Notes: a model not told the origin generated them from the sequence alone. Numbered from the stretch's first letter, positions 1 through 5,300 are shown. The stretch: 5,350 bases of DNA from an uncultured Clostridia bacterium (GCA_937915565.1 CALDMH010000080.1:1-5350); one strand, 5' to 3'. Numbers and translations are program-made.

Positions 1-1317
1 GAGAAAAGTCGAAACGGGTTGCCTGCTTTTGGGCTTGTCTTTTATTTCCGTAATATCCAAATCGCCGTAAAAAATAAGCGAAACCGTCCTCGGAATGGGC
101 GTTGCGCTCATAACGAGCACGTCGGGGATAATCCCCTTGGCAACGAGCGCGCTCCTTTGCCCCACGCCGAAACGATGCTGCTCGTCGCAAACGCACATCG
201 AAAGATTGAAGAACTCAACGTCGCTTTGAATAACCGCGTGCGTTCCGACGACGATTTGCGCTTCGCCCGATTTTATCATCGTTTTTATCGCTTTCTTTTC
301 AGCGGATTTAGTAGAACCGCTTAAATAAACAACCTTATAATCGGGAAAGAGCCTTGAAATAATCCTGAAATTTTGTTCGGCAAGAATTTCCGTGGGGGCG
401 AGCATAGTCGCCTGATAACCGCTTTTCACCGCAAAGAAAATCGCGCAAAGAGCCACGGCGGTTTTTCCGCTGCCGACGTCGCCCTGCAAAAGTCTGTTCA
501 TCGAACGATGGCTCACGAGGTCGGAATAAATTTCGTTCACGGCGTGTTTTTGTCCTTCGGTGAACTCGAAGCCGAACCTCGAAATAAACTCCCGCAAATC
601 GCCGAGCGTGCAGGAATATTGATTTATCCTTATTTGCTGACGGTCGCCTTTTATAAACCTGAACGCCGAAACGAGCGTAAAATATTCCTCCAAAGCAATG
701 CGCTCCGCGGCGAGTTTCTGCGTTTCCTCGTCCACAGGCGCGTGCACGTCGATATAAGCGGTTTTTAAGTTTTGAAGGTCGTATTTTTTGACGAGCCTTT
801 GCGGAATGACGCTGTTTATATCCAGCCCGAAAATCGCGTTTTTTATCGAATCTCTCACTACTTTTTGCGTGAGATTGCCCTTCACCGTGTAAACCGGAAC
901 GATGCCTTTAAGCCGAACGTTGTTATCGAGCGGCTCGAAAGACGGATTTATTATCGAAACGCCGCCGAAATCGGTTTTCACACGCCCGTAAAAAAGATAC
1001 TCCTCGCCGACTTTGAGGTGGCTCATAACGTACGGCTGATTGAACCAAACCGCCGTAAATCCGCGCATACCCTGCTCCACGGCAACCCTGACGCATTTGA
1101 TTTTTCGGGCGGAAGTGAACATTCTCGGCGCGGTCATAAGTCGCCCGCAAGTAAGCACAATATCGTGATTATAGCATTTTTCAAGCGGGGTTACCTTCCT
1201 TAAATCGAGATAATTGCGTGGAAAATGCTTAATTAAATCCTCCGGCGTAAAAATATTCATTTTTTCAAAATCTTTAACGCGCTTATCGCTGATTCCTCTT
1301 ATGTCGATAAGTTTCAT
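1..1317 (-). CDS. recG: ATP-dependent DNA helicase RecG, N-terminal 439 residues (3' end outside window)
   Basis: RecG is a superfamily 2 double-stranded DNA translocase that remodels stalled replication forks and branch-migrates Holliday junctions. The frame is open to the left edge. Reading from the ATG at 1317, residues 1 to about 200 form the wedge/OB-fold region, including the WFNQPY stretch (91-96) and PVY...Q (141-151) seen in RecG. The helicase domain follows: a Q-motif-like FTEGQ (252-256), Walker A GDVGSGKT (279-286), motif Ia APTEILAEQN, GTHAVIQ, motif II DEQH (378-381, in the RecG-typical DEQHRFG) and motif III SATP (404-407). Family members are about 680-690 residues, so roughly 240 residues (motifs IV-VI and the C-terminal TRG region) lie outside the window. 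A perfect AGGAGG at 1325-1330, 7 nt before the ATG, fixes the start. The gene lies 111 nt behind fakA, with a terminator between. I see no convincing recG promoter, so partial readthrough is possible. Confidence 0.97.
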   Translation of the reverse strand, partial: MKLIDIRGISDKRVKDFEKMNIFTPEDLIKHFPRNYLDLRKVTPLEKCYNHDIVLTCGRLMTAPRMFTSARKIKCVRVAVEQGMRGFTAVWFNQPYVMSHLKVGEEYLFYGRVKTDFGGVSIINPSFEPLDNNVRLKGIVPVYTVKGNLTQKVVRDSIKNAIFGLDINSVIPQRLVKKYDLQNLKTAYIDVHAPVDEETQKLAAERIALEEYFTLVSAFRFIKGDRQQIRINQYSCTLGDLREFISRFGFEFTEGQKHAVNEIYSDLVSHRSMNRLLQGDVGSGKTAVALCAIFFAVKSGYQATMLAPTEILAEQNFRIISRLFPDYKVVYLSGSTKSAEKKAIKTMIKSGEAQIVVGTHAVIQSDVEFFNLSMCVCDEQHRFGVGQRSALVAKGIIPDVLVMSATPIPRTVSLIFYGDLDITEIKDKPKSRQPVSTFL

Positions 1318-1376
1318 TTTTACGCCTCCTTTTTATTTTCAACCGACGTCCGTGCAAGACGTTTCGGCTATTTTAG

Positions 1377-1412
1377 AAAAAGGCTTTCTCCGTTTCGGGC
1401 GAAGAAAGCCTT
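1377..1412 (-). terminator. Rho-independent terminator after fakA
   Basis: On the minus strand a perfect 10-bp stem (AAGGCTTTCT / AGAAAGCCTT, arms 1403-1412 and 1380-1389) with a 13-nt loop is followed directly by a run of five T (complement of 1377-1381). It begins 16 nt after the fakA stop codon and ends about 60 nt before the recG start. It should end or attenuate the asp23-fakA transcript and lower recG expression relative to fakA. Confidence 0.85.
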
Positions 1413-1428
1413 GATTATTCAAAATTAT

Positions 1429-3060
1429 TTATTCGAGCGAAACTATATAGTAATATATCGGCTGACCGCCGTAGAAAAGCTCGACGTCGAGTTCGGGGTA
1501 TCTTTCGGCAAGCGCGGTTTGAAGCGCAGTTGCGTCCTCTTCGGTAACGTCGCTTCCGTAATAAAGATTTACAAGGCTATGCGCATTGTAACGAAGCTTT
1601 TCGATTAAATCGCCCGTAACCTTTGAAAGGTCCTTACCCTTGGCAAGAATTTTTTTGTTATCGAGAGCGATAATGTCGCCTTTGGTGAGCGAGAAACCGT
1701 CCACCTTCGCGTTTCTGACGGCGTAAGTTACCATACCGGAAGAAACGTTATCGATGGCGTGAATCATCTCGATGAAGTTTTCGTCCGCAGTCGCTTCCGG
1801 ATTCATTGCAAGAGCTGCGGAAATGCCTTGCGGAATACTCTTCGTGGGCACGACGTAAACCTTTTTACCCTCAACGAGAGATTTGGATTGTTCCGCGGCA
1901 AGAATTATGTTTTTGTTGTTGGGGAAAACGAAAATGTTTTCCGCGTTTATTTTTATTATCGCGTCGGCAATATCCTGAGCGGAGGGATTCATCGTCTGCC
2001 CGCCCTCGATAACTCTGTCGACGTTTATATCCTTGAAAATTGCGGCAATACCGTCGCCCGAACAGATGGAAAGCATACCGATTTCCTTCTTTTCGGCCTC
2101 GTATTTCTTGATAAGCTCCCTGTTTTCTTCAAGCATATTCTCGATTTTGATTTTATCGATTTCGCCGAGTTGAAGAGCTTTCGACAAAGCCTGACCGGGG
2201 TTGTTCGTGTGAACGTGTACTTTAACGAATTCGAGGTCGCCTATAACGAGTACGCAATCGCCTATCGTCATAAGATACTCTTTAAGCCTGTCTATATCGG
2301 CAAGCGTGGTTTTCTTTTTTAAATTGATAATGAAAAATTCGGTACAGTAGCCGTATTCGATAGTGCCTAAATTCAAAATGTCGGCGTGCTCCATCGAACT
2401 TTCGACCTTAACTTCCGGTTCTTCTACGGGCGCGCCTTCGATTTCCTCGCCCATAAGACCTTTGTACATACCTTTGTATATCGTCAAAAGTCCCATTCCG
2501 CCGGAATCCACGACGCCGGCTTTTTTAAGGACGGGAAGAAGCGTGGGCGTTAAGTTAACGGCCTCCTCGCCTTTCGATATTATTTCCTGCAAAAACGTTT
2601 CAAAATCCTTGGTTTTGCCGCAAATTTCGGAAGCATACTCCGAAATCATCCTGCAAACCGTGAGAATCGTGCCTTCCTTGGGCTTTGAAACCGCGCTGTA
2701 AGCAACGTCAGTCGCGCTCTTTAAAGCCTTTGCAAAGGTTTTCGTGTCGACTTCGTTATAATCTTTTAAAACGGAACACATTCCCCTGAAAATCTGCGAC
2801 GTTATAACGCCGGAATTTCCTCTTGCTCCGCGCAACGCGCCCCTCGACACGCTATCCGCCAAATCCGATAAATTGTTGCCCTTGCAACTCTTTAATTCCT
2901 TGACCGCCGATTGCATCGTAAGGCTCATATTCGTTCCCGTATCGCCGTCCGGCACGGGGAAAACGTTTAAACTATCTATATACTCTCTCGAAACGTCGAG
3001 AAGCTTGGACGCCGAAACGACCATCTTCGTAAAAGCGGCGCCCTTTATCGTTTTTTGCAT
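1429..3060 (-). CDS. fakA: Fatty acid kinase catalytic subunit FakA (YloV family, DAK2/DhaL domain)
   Basis: FakA phosphorylates fatty acids carried by the separate binding protein FakB, giving acyl-phosphate for phospholipid synthesis or chain elongation. The product has 543 residues, normal for the family. Residues 1 to about 200 are the DAK2/DhaL kinase domain: NVFPVPDGDTGTNM carries D38 and D40, which match the Mg/ATP-binding aspartates, followed by RGARGNSG (77-84) and DSGGMG (185-190). The middle domain has C239 and H282/H284 (VHVHT), matching the Zn-coordinating Cys and two His described for Staphylococcus aureus FakA. Residues from about 325 to 543 are the C-terminal DegV-like domain with GGQTMNPS (353-360). 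The start is firm: an in-frame TAG directly precedes the ATG and GGAGGA (3071-3076) lies 10 nt upstream. It sits 50 nt behind the asp23-like gene, presumably in one operon. No fakB is present in the window. Confidence 0.96.
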   Translation of the reverse strand: MQKTIKGAAFTKMVVSASKLLDVSREYIDSLNVFPVPDGDTGTNMSLTMQSAVKELKSCKGNNLSDLADSVSRGALRGARGNSGVITSQIFRGMCSVLKDYNEVDTKTFAKALKSATDVAYSAVSKPKEGTILTVCRMISEYASEICGKTKDFETFLQEIISKGEEAVNLTPTLLPVLKKAGVVDSGGMGLLTIYKGMYKGLMGEEIEGAPVEEPEVKVESSMEHADILNLGTIEYGYCTEFFIINLKKKTTLADIDRLKEYLMTIGDCVLVIGDLEFVKVHVHTNNPGQALSKALQLGEIDKIKIENMLEENRELIKKYEAEKKEIGMLSICSGDGIAAIFKDINVDRVIEGGQTMNPSAQDIADAIIKINAENIFVFPNNKNIILAAEQSKSLVEGKKVYVVPTKSIPQGISAALAMNPEATADENFIEMIHAIDNVSSGMVTYAVRNAKVDGFSLTKGDIIALDNKKILAKGKDLSKVTGDLIEKLRYNAHSLVNLYYGSDVTEEDATALQTALAERYPELDVELFYGGQPIYYYIVSLE

Positions 3061-3110
3061 CTAATTTAATTCCTCCGAAAACAAAAAAAGCAGAAACAAA
3101 CGCTCGGTCG

Positions 3111-3461
3111 TCAGAGTTTCACGCCGAGAATGTTGACGTTCACCGTGTCCACTATCATTCCGGTAAACTGTTCCACCTTGTATTTAACGGCTTTTTTAAG
3201 CGAATCCGCAACTGCGGAAATCGACACGCCGAACTTTATAATCACAAATACGTCTATGAAAATTCTATCGCCGGAGGTGGTGACTTTAACGCCTTTTCCT
3301 CCCGACTCTCTTTTAAGGAGTTGAGAGAAACTATCCATAAGCGTTCTCGAAACCATCTCTACGATACCGTAACATTCAAGCGCGGCGTGGGCCGCAACCT
3401 TTGCTATTGCTTCGTCGGATATTGAAATTTTACCGTAGGTGTTTGACGTAGTTACAGGCAT
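3111..3461 (-). CDS. Asp23/Gls24 family envelope-stress-type protein (YloU-like)
   Basis: This 116-residue protein belongs to the Asp23/Gls24 (DUF322) family. The visible family pattern is an N-terminal YGKISISDEAIAKVAAHAA, then ECYGIVEM, a central GVKV...IFIDVFVIIKFGVSI strand pair, and a C-terminal helix ending VDTVNVNILGVKL. There is no signal peptide or transmembrane segment, so it should be cytoplasmic, perhaps membrane-associated through partners as Asp23 is. Its place directly before the fakA/yloV homologue matches yloU of Bacillus subtilis, so YloU-like is the best label. The biochemical role of YloU is not established. The ATG at 3461 has AGGAG (3468-3472) 6 nt upstream. The gene is preceded by an unusually structured leader, so control of the asp23-fakA pair may act there. 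Confidence 0.92.
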   Translation of the reverse strand: MPVTTSNTYGKISISDEAIAKVAAHAALECYGIVEMVSRTLMDSFSQLLKRESGGKGVKVTTSGDRIFIDVFVIIKFGVSISAVADSLKKAVKYKVEQFTGMIVDTVNVNILGVKL

Positions 3462-3480
3462 AGTACACTCCTTTTTGGTA

Positions 3481-3608
3481 TGCCAGCCGAGAGTTTACAT
3501 CAACGTCGGCTTTGCCGATATTTTACCGAGGGGCCCCTTTTAGGGGTGTCGATATAAAGCGCAGAAATTGCGGCGTTTTGGCAAGGTTCGTTTTATTCTC
3601 GACTGGCA
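3481..3608 (-). promoter_or_regulatory. Candidate structured 5' leader RNA of the asp23-fakA operon
   Basis: On the minus-strand RNA the ends of this stretch pair over 12 bp (3597-3608 with 3481-3492, one U-G wobble). Inside are a 4-bp hairpin (3560-3563/3569-3572), an 8-bp stem (3548-3555 with 3497-3504, two G-U wobbles) and, enclosed by it, CCCC-UAAAA-GGGG (3534-3546) and UCGGC-AAA-GCCGA (3506-3518). Three wobble pairs become A-C mismatches if read on the plus strand, which supports the minus orientation. The closing stem ends 8 nt before the AGGAG of the asp23-like gene, so folding could affect ribosome access. The predicted transcription start (about 3604) would remove the outer 4 bp of the closing stem. 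A second CCCC (3530-3533) could compete for the single GGGG. I do not recognise a known riboswitch, T-box or ribosomal-protein leader; the structure is inferred by eye from one sequence. Confidence 0.5.
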
Positions 3609-3610
3609 TT

Positions 3611-3639
3611 ATTATACTATATTTACTTTTTTTTTACAA
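3611..3639 (-). promoter_or_regulatory. Sigma-A-type promoter of the asp23-fakA operon
   Basis: Read on the minus strand: -35 TTGTAA (3634-3639, 4 of 6 consensus), a 17-bp spacer, and a perfect -10 TATAAT (3611-3616). The predicted start is near 3604, giving a leader of roughly 140 nt before the asp23-like ATG. The spacer contains an A9 tract. Confidence 0.8.
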
Positions 3640-3708
3640 GGGTTTTTCGGTCGATTTTTGATTTTTAGGGGTTTTTTATCTTTTTTTTGAATATTCGCCG
3701 TTATTTTG

Positions 3709-3737
3709 TTGCTTTTTATTTTTTATTGTGATATAGT
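3709..3737 (+). promoter_or_regulatory. Extended -10 promoter of rpmB
   Basis: TTGCTT (3709-3714) is followed by a 17-bp spacer and TATAGT (3732-3737, 5 of 6), preceded by TGA (3729-3731), an extended -10 TGn. The predicted start is near 3744, giving a 5' UTR of about 37 nt. Upstream, 3627-3688 is packed with T runs of 5-9 nt. The three nearest the promoter are centred near 3664, 3674 and 3684, about one helical turn apart, which suggests bent DNA. No gene is seen in 3462-3780 beyond the leader and the two divergent promoters. Confidence 0.75.
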
Positions 3738-3780
3738 ATCTATGCTTATTTTTTAAACAATTCTCATTTGGAGGTGCAAT

Positions 3781-3969
3781 ATGTCGAGAGTTTGCAGCGT
3801 TTGCGGAAAAGCTAAATTATCCGGCAATAAGGTCAGCCACAGTAACCGTAAGACACCGCGTTCTTACAATGCAAACGTTCAGAAAGTAAGAGTTGTAAAC
3901 GACGGCGTCGTTACTTCTGAATACGTTTGCGCTCGTTGCCTTAAAAGCAATAAAGTTGAAAGAGCGTAA
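3781..3969 (+). CDS. rpmB: 50S ribosomal protein L28 (bL28), zinc-binding form
   Basis: bL28 is a small protein of the large ribosomal subunit. The 62-residue product shows the family core VSHSNRKTPRSYNANVQKVR (18-37). It keeps two cysteine pairs, C5-x2-C8 and C50-x2-C53, that form the zinc ribbon of the C+ type of L28. Length and basic charge are typical. The ATG at 3781 has GGAGGT (3770-3775) 5 nt upstream. The gene is monocistronic by appearance: own promoter at 3709-3737 and a terminator about 20 nt after the stop. It diverges from the asp23-fakA unit, unlike Bacillus subtilis, where rpmB lies in the same neighbourhood beside yloU. Confidence 0.97.
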   Translation: MSRVCSVCGKAKLSGNKVSHSNRKTPRSYNANVQKVRVVNDGVVTSEYVCARCLKSNKVERA

Positions 3970-3989
3970 TTTAATTTGCTTAAACCGAG

Positions 3990-4018
3990 CGACGTTCCTT
4001 TGGGAACGCCGTTTTGTT
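3990..4018 (+). terminator. Rho-independent terminator after rpmB
   Basis: A 6-bp stem CGTTCC (3993-3998) / GGAACG (4003-4008) with a TTTG loop is extended by two more G-C pairs (3990-3991 with 4010-4011) across one A-C mismatch. It is followed by TTTTGTT. It lies 20 nt after the rpmB stop and before ogt. Confidence 0.8.
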
Positions 4019-4053
4019 ATATAAAAATTTTTATCAAATTGAACGCAAATCAG

Positions 4054-4587
4054 GTGAATATTACGTATAAATTTTATTATGCAACTCCTCGCGGGTTCGA
4101 CGATATGATTATGCTCGGCAACGAAAAAGCTTTAACGGGGCTTCTTTTCGTGAATGACGAAAGCTTCGATAAAAATGCTTTTGAAAACTACGAAGAAAAA
4201 CTTTTGCCCGTTTTTGATGAAACGCGCTCTTGGCTGAACGAATATTTCGACGGCAAAAATCCGCGCTTCACTCCGAAAATCGACGTTTCCTTTCTCACCT
4301 CGTTTCAAAAGCAGGTTTCGGATATTATGCGTGAAATTCCTTACGGGGAAACGACTACCTACGGAGAAATTGCCAAAAACGTAGCGAAAACGCGCGGAAT
4401 AGAAAGAATGTCCGCGCAAGCCGTCGGCGGGGCGGTGGGCGCAAACCCGATTTGCATAATCATTCCCTGCCACAGAGTTTTGGGCGCAAACGGCTTTATC
4501 ACCGGTTACAGCGGCGGATTGGAAAACAAAAGAAGCCTTCTGAAACTTGAAAACGTTCCTTTTAAGGATTCCGTTCGCCGTCGCTAA
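4054..4587 (+). CDS. ogt: Methylated-DNA--protein-cysteine S-methyltransferase (O6-alkylguanine-DNA alkyltransferase)
   Basis: This suicide repair protein transfers alkyl groups from O6-alkylguanine to its own cysteine. With the GTG start it has 177 residues, normal for Ogt. The N-terminal domain starts YKFYYATPRGF, aligning with the usual YxxTPxG start. The C-terminal DNA-binding domain has TSFQKQV, REIPYGETTTYGEIA (93-107), the helix-turn-helix MSAQAVGGAVGANP, and the active-site IIPCHRVLG with C139 in place, then TGYSGG. The presence of Cys, not Trp, argues against an inactive alkyltransferase-like protein. The arginine-finger position (Arg in human MGMT, RAVGG) is Gln122 here. The start is uncertain: no good ribosome binding site precedes GTG 4054, a TTG lies in frame at 4039, and the frame is open back to a TTG at 3976, but that extension would translate the rpmB terminator. 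ATG 4105 would cut the conserved N-terminus. I see no clear promoter, so readthrough from rpmB is possible. Confidence 0.93.
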   Translation: MNITYKFYYATPRGFDDMIMLGNEKALTGLLFVNDESFDKNAFENYEEKLLPVFDETRSWLNEYFDGKNPRFTPKIDVSFLTSFQKQVSDIMREIPYGETTTYGEIAKNVAKTRGIERMSAQAVGGAVGANPICIIIPCHRVLGANGFITGYSGGLENKRSLLKLENVPFKDSVRRR

Positions 4588-4597
4588 AAAATAATTT

Positions 4598-4631
4598 TAT
4601 AAAAACCGCCCGCACATATAAAAACTGCCCG
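4598..4631 (+). repeat. Short direct repeat, two 15-bp copies with period 19
   Basis: TATAAAAACCGCCCG (4598-4612) recurs as TATAAAAACTGCCCG (4617-4631) with one mismatch, just after the ogt stop codon and before the bidirectional terminator. No function is evident. It could be a local tandem duplication or a paired protein site. Confidence 0.5.
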
Positions 4632-4656
4632 AATATCGCGCGGAATTTTTCACACG

Positions 4657-4688
4657 AAAAAACCGACCGTGTTATAATGGTCGGTTTT
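4657..4688. terminator. Bidirectional intrinsic terminator between convergent ogt and the unknown small gene
   Basis: A perfect 10-bp stem AAAACCGACC (4659-4668) / GGTCGGTTTT (4679-4688) has a 10-nt loop. On the plus strand it ends in TTTTATTTTTG. On the minus strand the complement of the A run 4657-4662 gives TTTTTT. The stop codon of the minus-strand gene (4687-4689) overlaps the edge of the stem. Confidence 0.85.
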
Positions 4689-4914
4689 ATTTTTGCAATT
4701 CAAACGCTTTTTCCGCCTCGTCGTAATCGGAAAAATCGGCTTTTCCCCCGTAAACGTACTCGTAAATATCGTTTAAAACTCTTAACGGATACTTTTTATA
4801 ATCGACGTTTGCGAGCATTCTTTTCGCGCGGGCGTTATACGCTTCCGTTTTTATATCGGATATATAATCGCAACCGAGAGTTGCGGCAACCTCTTCAAAC
4901 AAATCTTTTTCCAT
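4687..4914 (-). CDS. Small acidic protein of unknown function, divergent from an XRE repressor
   Basis: From the ATG at 4914 the product has 75 residues and begins MEKDLFEEVAATLGCDYISD. I do not recognise the family. It is rich in charged and aromatic residues (Tyr is frequent in the C-terminal half), has no signal peptide or membrane segment, and reads as a small, mostly helical, cytoplasmic protein. A GTG two codons upstream (4920) is an alternative start. A G-rich stretch (GGGGTAGGG, complement of 4919-4927) is the only ribosome-binding candidate and fits the ATG better. Support for a real gene: a TTAACA-17-TATTAT promoter in front, an operator palindrome inside that promoter, and a terminator at its stop codon. 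The direct link to the HTH regulator suggests a regulated two-gene module. A toxin, an antirepressor or a second regulator are all possible; none is shown by the sequence. Confidence 0.72.
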   Translation of the reverse strand: MEKDLFEEVAATLGCDYISDIKTEAYNARAKRMLANVDYKKYPLRVLNDIYEYVYGGKADFSDYDEAEKAFELQK

Positions 4915-4948
4915 ATACACCCTACCCCGTTTTTCTTTGGTTTATTAA

Positions 4949-4977
4949 ATAATATCACTAAGAATTCTTAGTGTTAA
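4949..4977 (-). promoter_or_regulatory. Promoter of the unknown small gene
   Basis: On the minus strand: -35 TTAACA (4972-4977, 5 of 6), a 17-bp spacer, and -10 TATTAT (4949-4954, 5 of 6). The predicted start is near 4942, giving a leader of about 28 nt. The 18-bp palindrome fills the spacer and touches the -35, so a bound repressor should block polymerase. Confidence 0.78.
4956..4973. promoter_or_regulatory. Operator O1: perfect 18-bp palindrome
   Basis: CACTAAGAATTCTTAGTG equals its own reverse complement over all 18 bases. Its position in the -35/-10 spacer of the minus-strand promoter, next to a divergent XRE gene, makes it the likely binding site of that repressor dimer. Its centre is about 47 bp upstream of the predicted XRE transcription start. 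Confidence 0.8.
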
Positions 4978-4984
4978 GTATTTT

Positions 4985-5000
4985 ATTAAGTTTTCTTAGT
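4985..5000. promoter_or_regulatory. Operator O2: imperfect second copy of the palindrome
   Basis: ATTAAGTTTTCTTAGT matches the central 16 bases of O1 at 13 positions. The right half-site TTCTTAGT is intact and the left half is degenerate. Its centre is 28 bp from that of O1 and its last base is the first base of the XRE -10 box, so binding here should repress the XRE gene itself. Confidence 0.6.
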
Positions 5001-5005
5001 ATAAT
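5000..5005 (+). promoter_or_regulatory. -10 box of the XRE repressor gene (leaderless start likely)
   Basis: A perfect TATAAT is followed by 6 nt and then the ATG at 5012, so the expected +1 is the A of the start codon. No good -35 is found at 16-18 bp spacing (AGTATT at 17 bp is poor). This suggests a weak or activator-dependent promoter. Confidence 0.65.
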
Positions 5006-5011
5006 ACGTTT

Positions 5012-5215
5012 ATGAGCATTTTTTCTCAAAGATTAAGGGAGTTACGTCAAGAAAAGAAGCTTTCTATGAAGCAACTTGCCAAGGAACTTAATACCACAGA
5101 CGCCGCCGTTTCCAACTGGGAAAACGACGTGAACGAGCCGAAAATCTCATATCTCGTTTCTATTGCGAAATTTTTCGACGTTACGGCCGATTATCTTTTG
5201 GGATTGGAGGATTAA
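5012..5215 (+). CDS. XRE/Cro-CI family HTH transcriptional regulator
   Basis: A 67-residue protein consisting almost entirely of one Cro/CI-type helix-turn-helix domain. RLRELRQEKKLSMKQLAKEL (7-26) covers helix 1 and the start of the HTH, TTDAAVSNWENDVNEP (28-43) carries the recognition helix with the conserved W-E/N-P pattern, and ISYLVSIAKFFDVTADYLLGLED closes the fold with the common YLLG ending. No ligand-binding, protease or dimerisation domain follows, so it should be a simple dimeric repressor. No Shine-Dalgarno sequence precedes the ATG; the -10 box lies 6 nt upstream, which points to leaderless translation. The divergent small gene and two palindromic sites between them suggest it controls that gene and itself. 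Similar stand-alone repressors occur in phage and mobile-element switches and in chromosomal modules; no integrase or phage gene is seen here. Confidence 0.93.
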   Translation: MSIFSQRLRELRQEKKLSMKQLAKELNTTDAAVSNWENDVNEPKISYLVSIAKFFDVTADYLLGLED

Positions 5216-5251
5216 CCCTTAAAACGGCTTTTTCATAAAATTTAAACCGCC

Positions 5252-5290
5252 AAAAAAATGCGATTCGCTTAAACGAATCGCATTTTAATT
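5252..5290. terminator. Strong terminator hairpin after the XRE gene, symmetric for both strands
   Basis: A perfect 13-bp stem AAAATGCGATTCG (5255-5267) / CGAATCGCATTTT (5274-5286) has the 6-nt loop CTTAAA. The plus strand ends in TTTTAATTT. The minus strand would end in seven T from the A run 5252-5258. It lies about 40 nt after the XRE stop. Confidence 0.85.
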
Positions 5291-5300
5291 TGCAATTAAA

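Noticed and set aside
19..1203. Three plus-strand open frames of 101-143 codons
   Set aside because: They are antisense to the continuous recG frame, lack ribosome binding sites and show no family resemblance; they reflect the codon bias of recG.
1318..1376. Possible recG promoter (TTGCAC with a TAAAAA-like -10)
   Set aside because: The -10 match is poor and would overlap the ribosome binding site, leaving no sensible transcription start.
1759..2322. Plus-strand open frame of 187 codons
   Set aside because: It is fully antisense to the middle of fakA, whose domains and zinc ligands are intact; its sequence looks like a reverse-frame shadow.
4021..4034. 14-bp AT palindrome ATAAAAATTTTTAT before ogt
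   Set aside because: An A5T5 run with AT flanks arises easily in AT-rich spacer DNA; no partner site or regulator is nearby.
3976..4053. N-terminal extension of Ogt from a TTG at 3976 (26 extra residues)
   Set aside because: It would be translated from the rpmB terminator hairpin, has no ribosome binding site and lies outside the conserved Ogt fold, which begins at about 4063.
4132..4473. Minus-strand open frame of 113 codons
   Set aside because: It lies antisense within ogt, including its active-site region, with no promoter or ribosome binding site.
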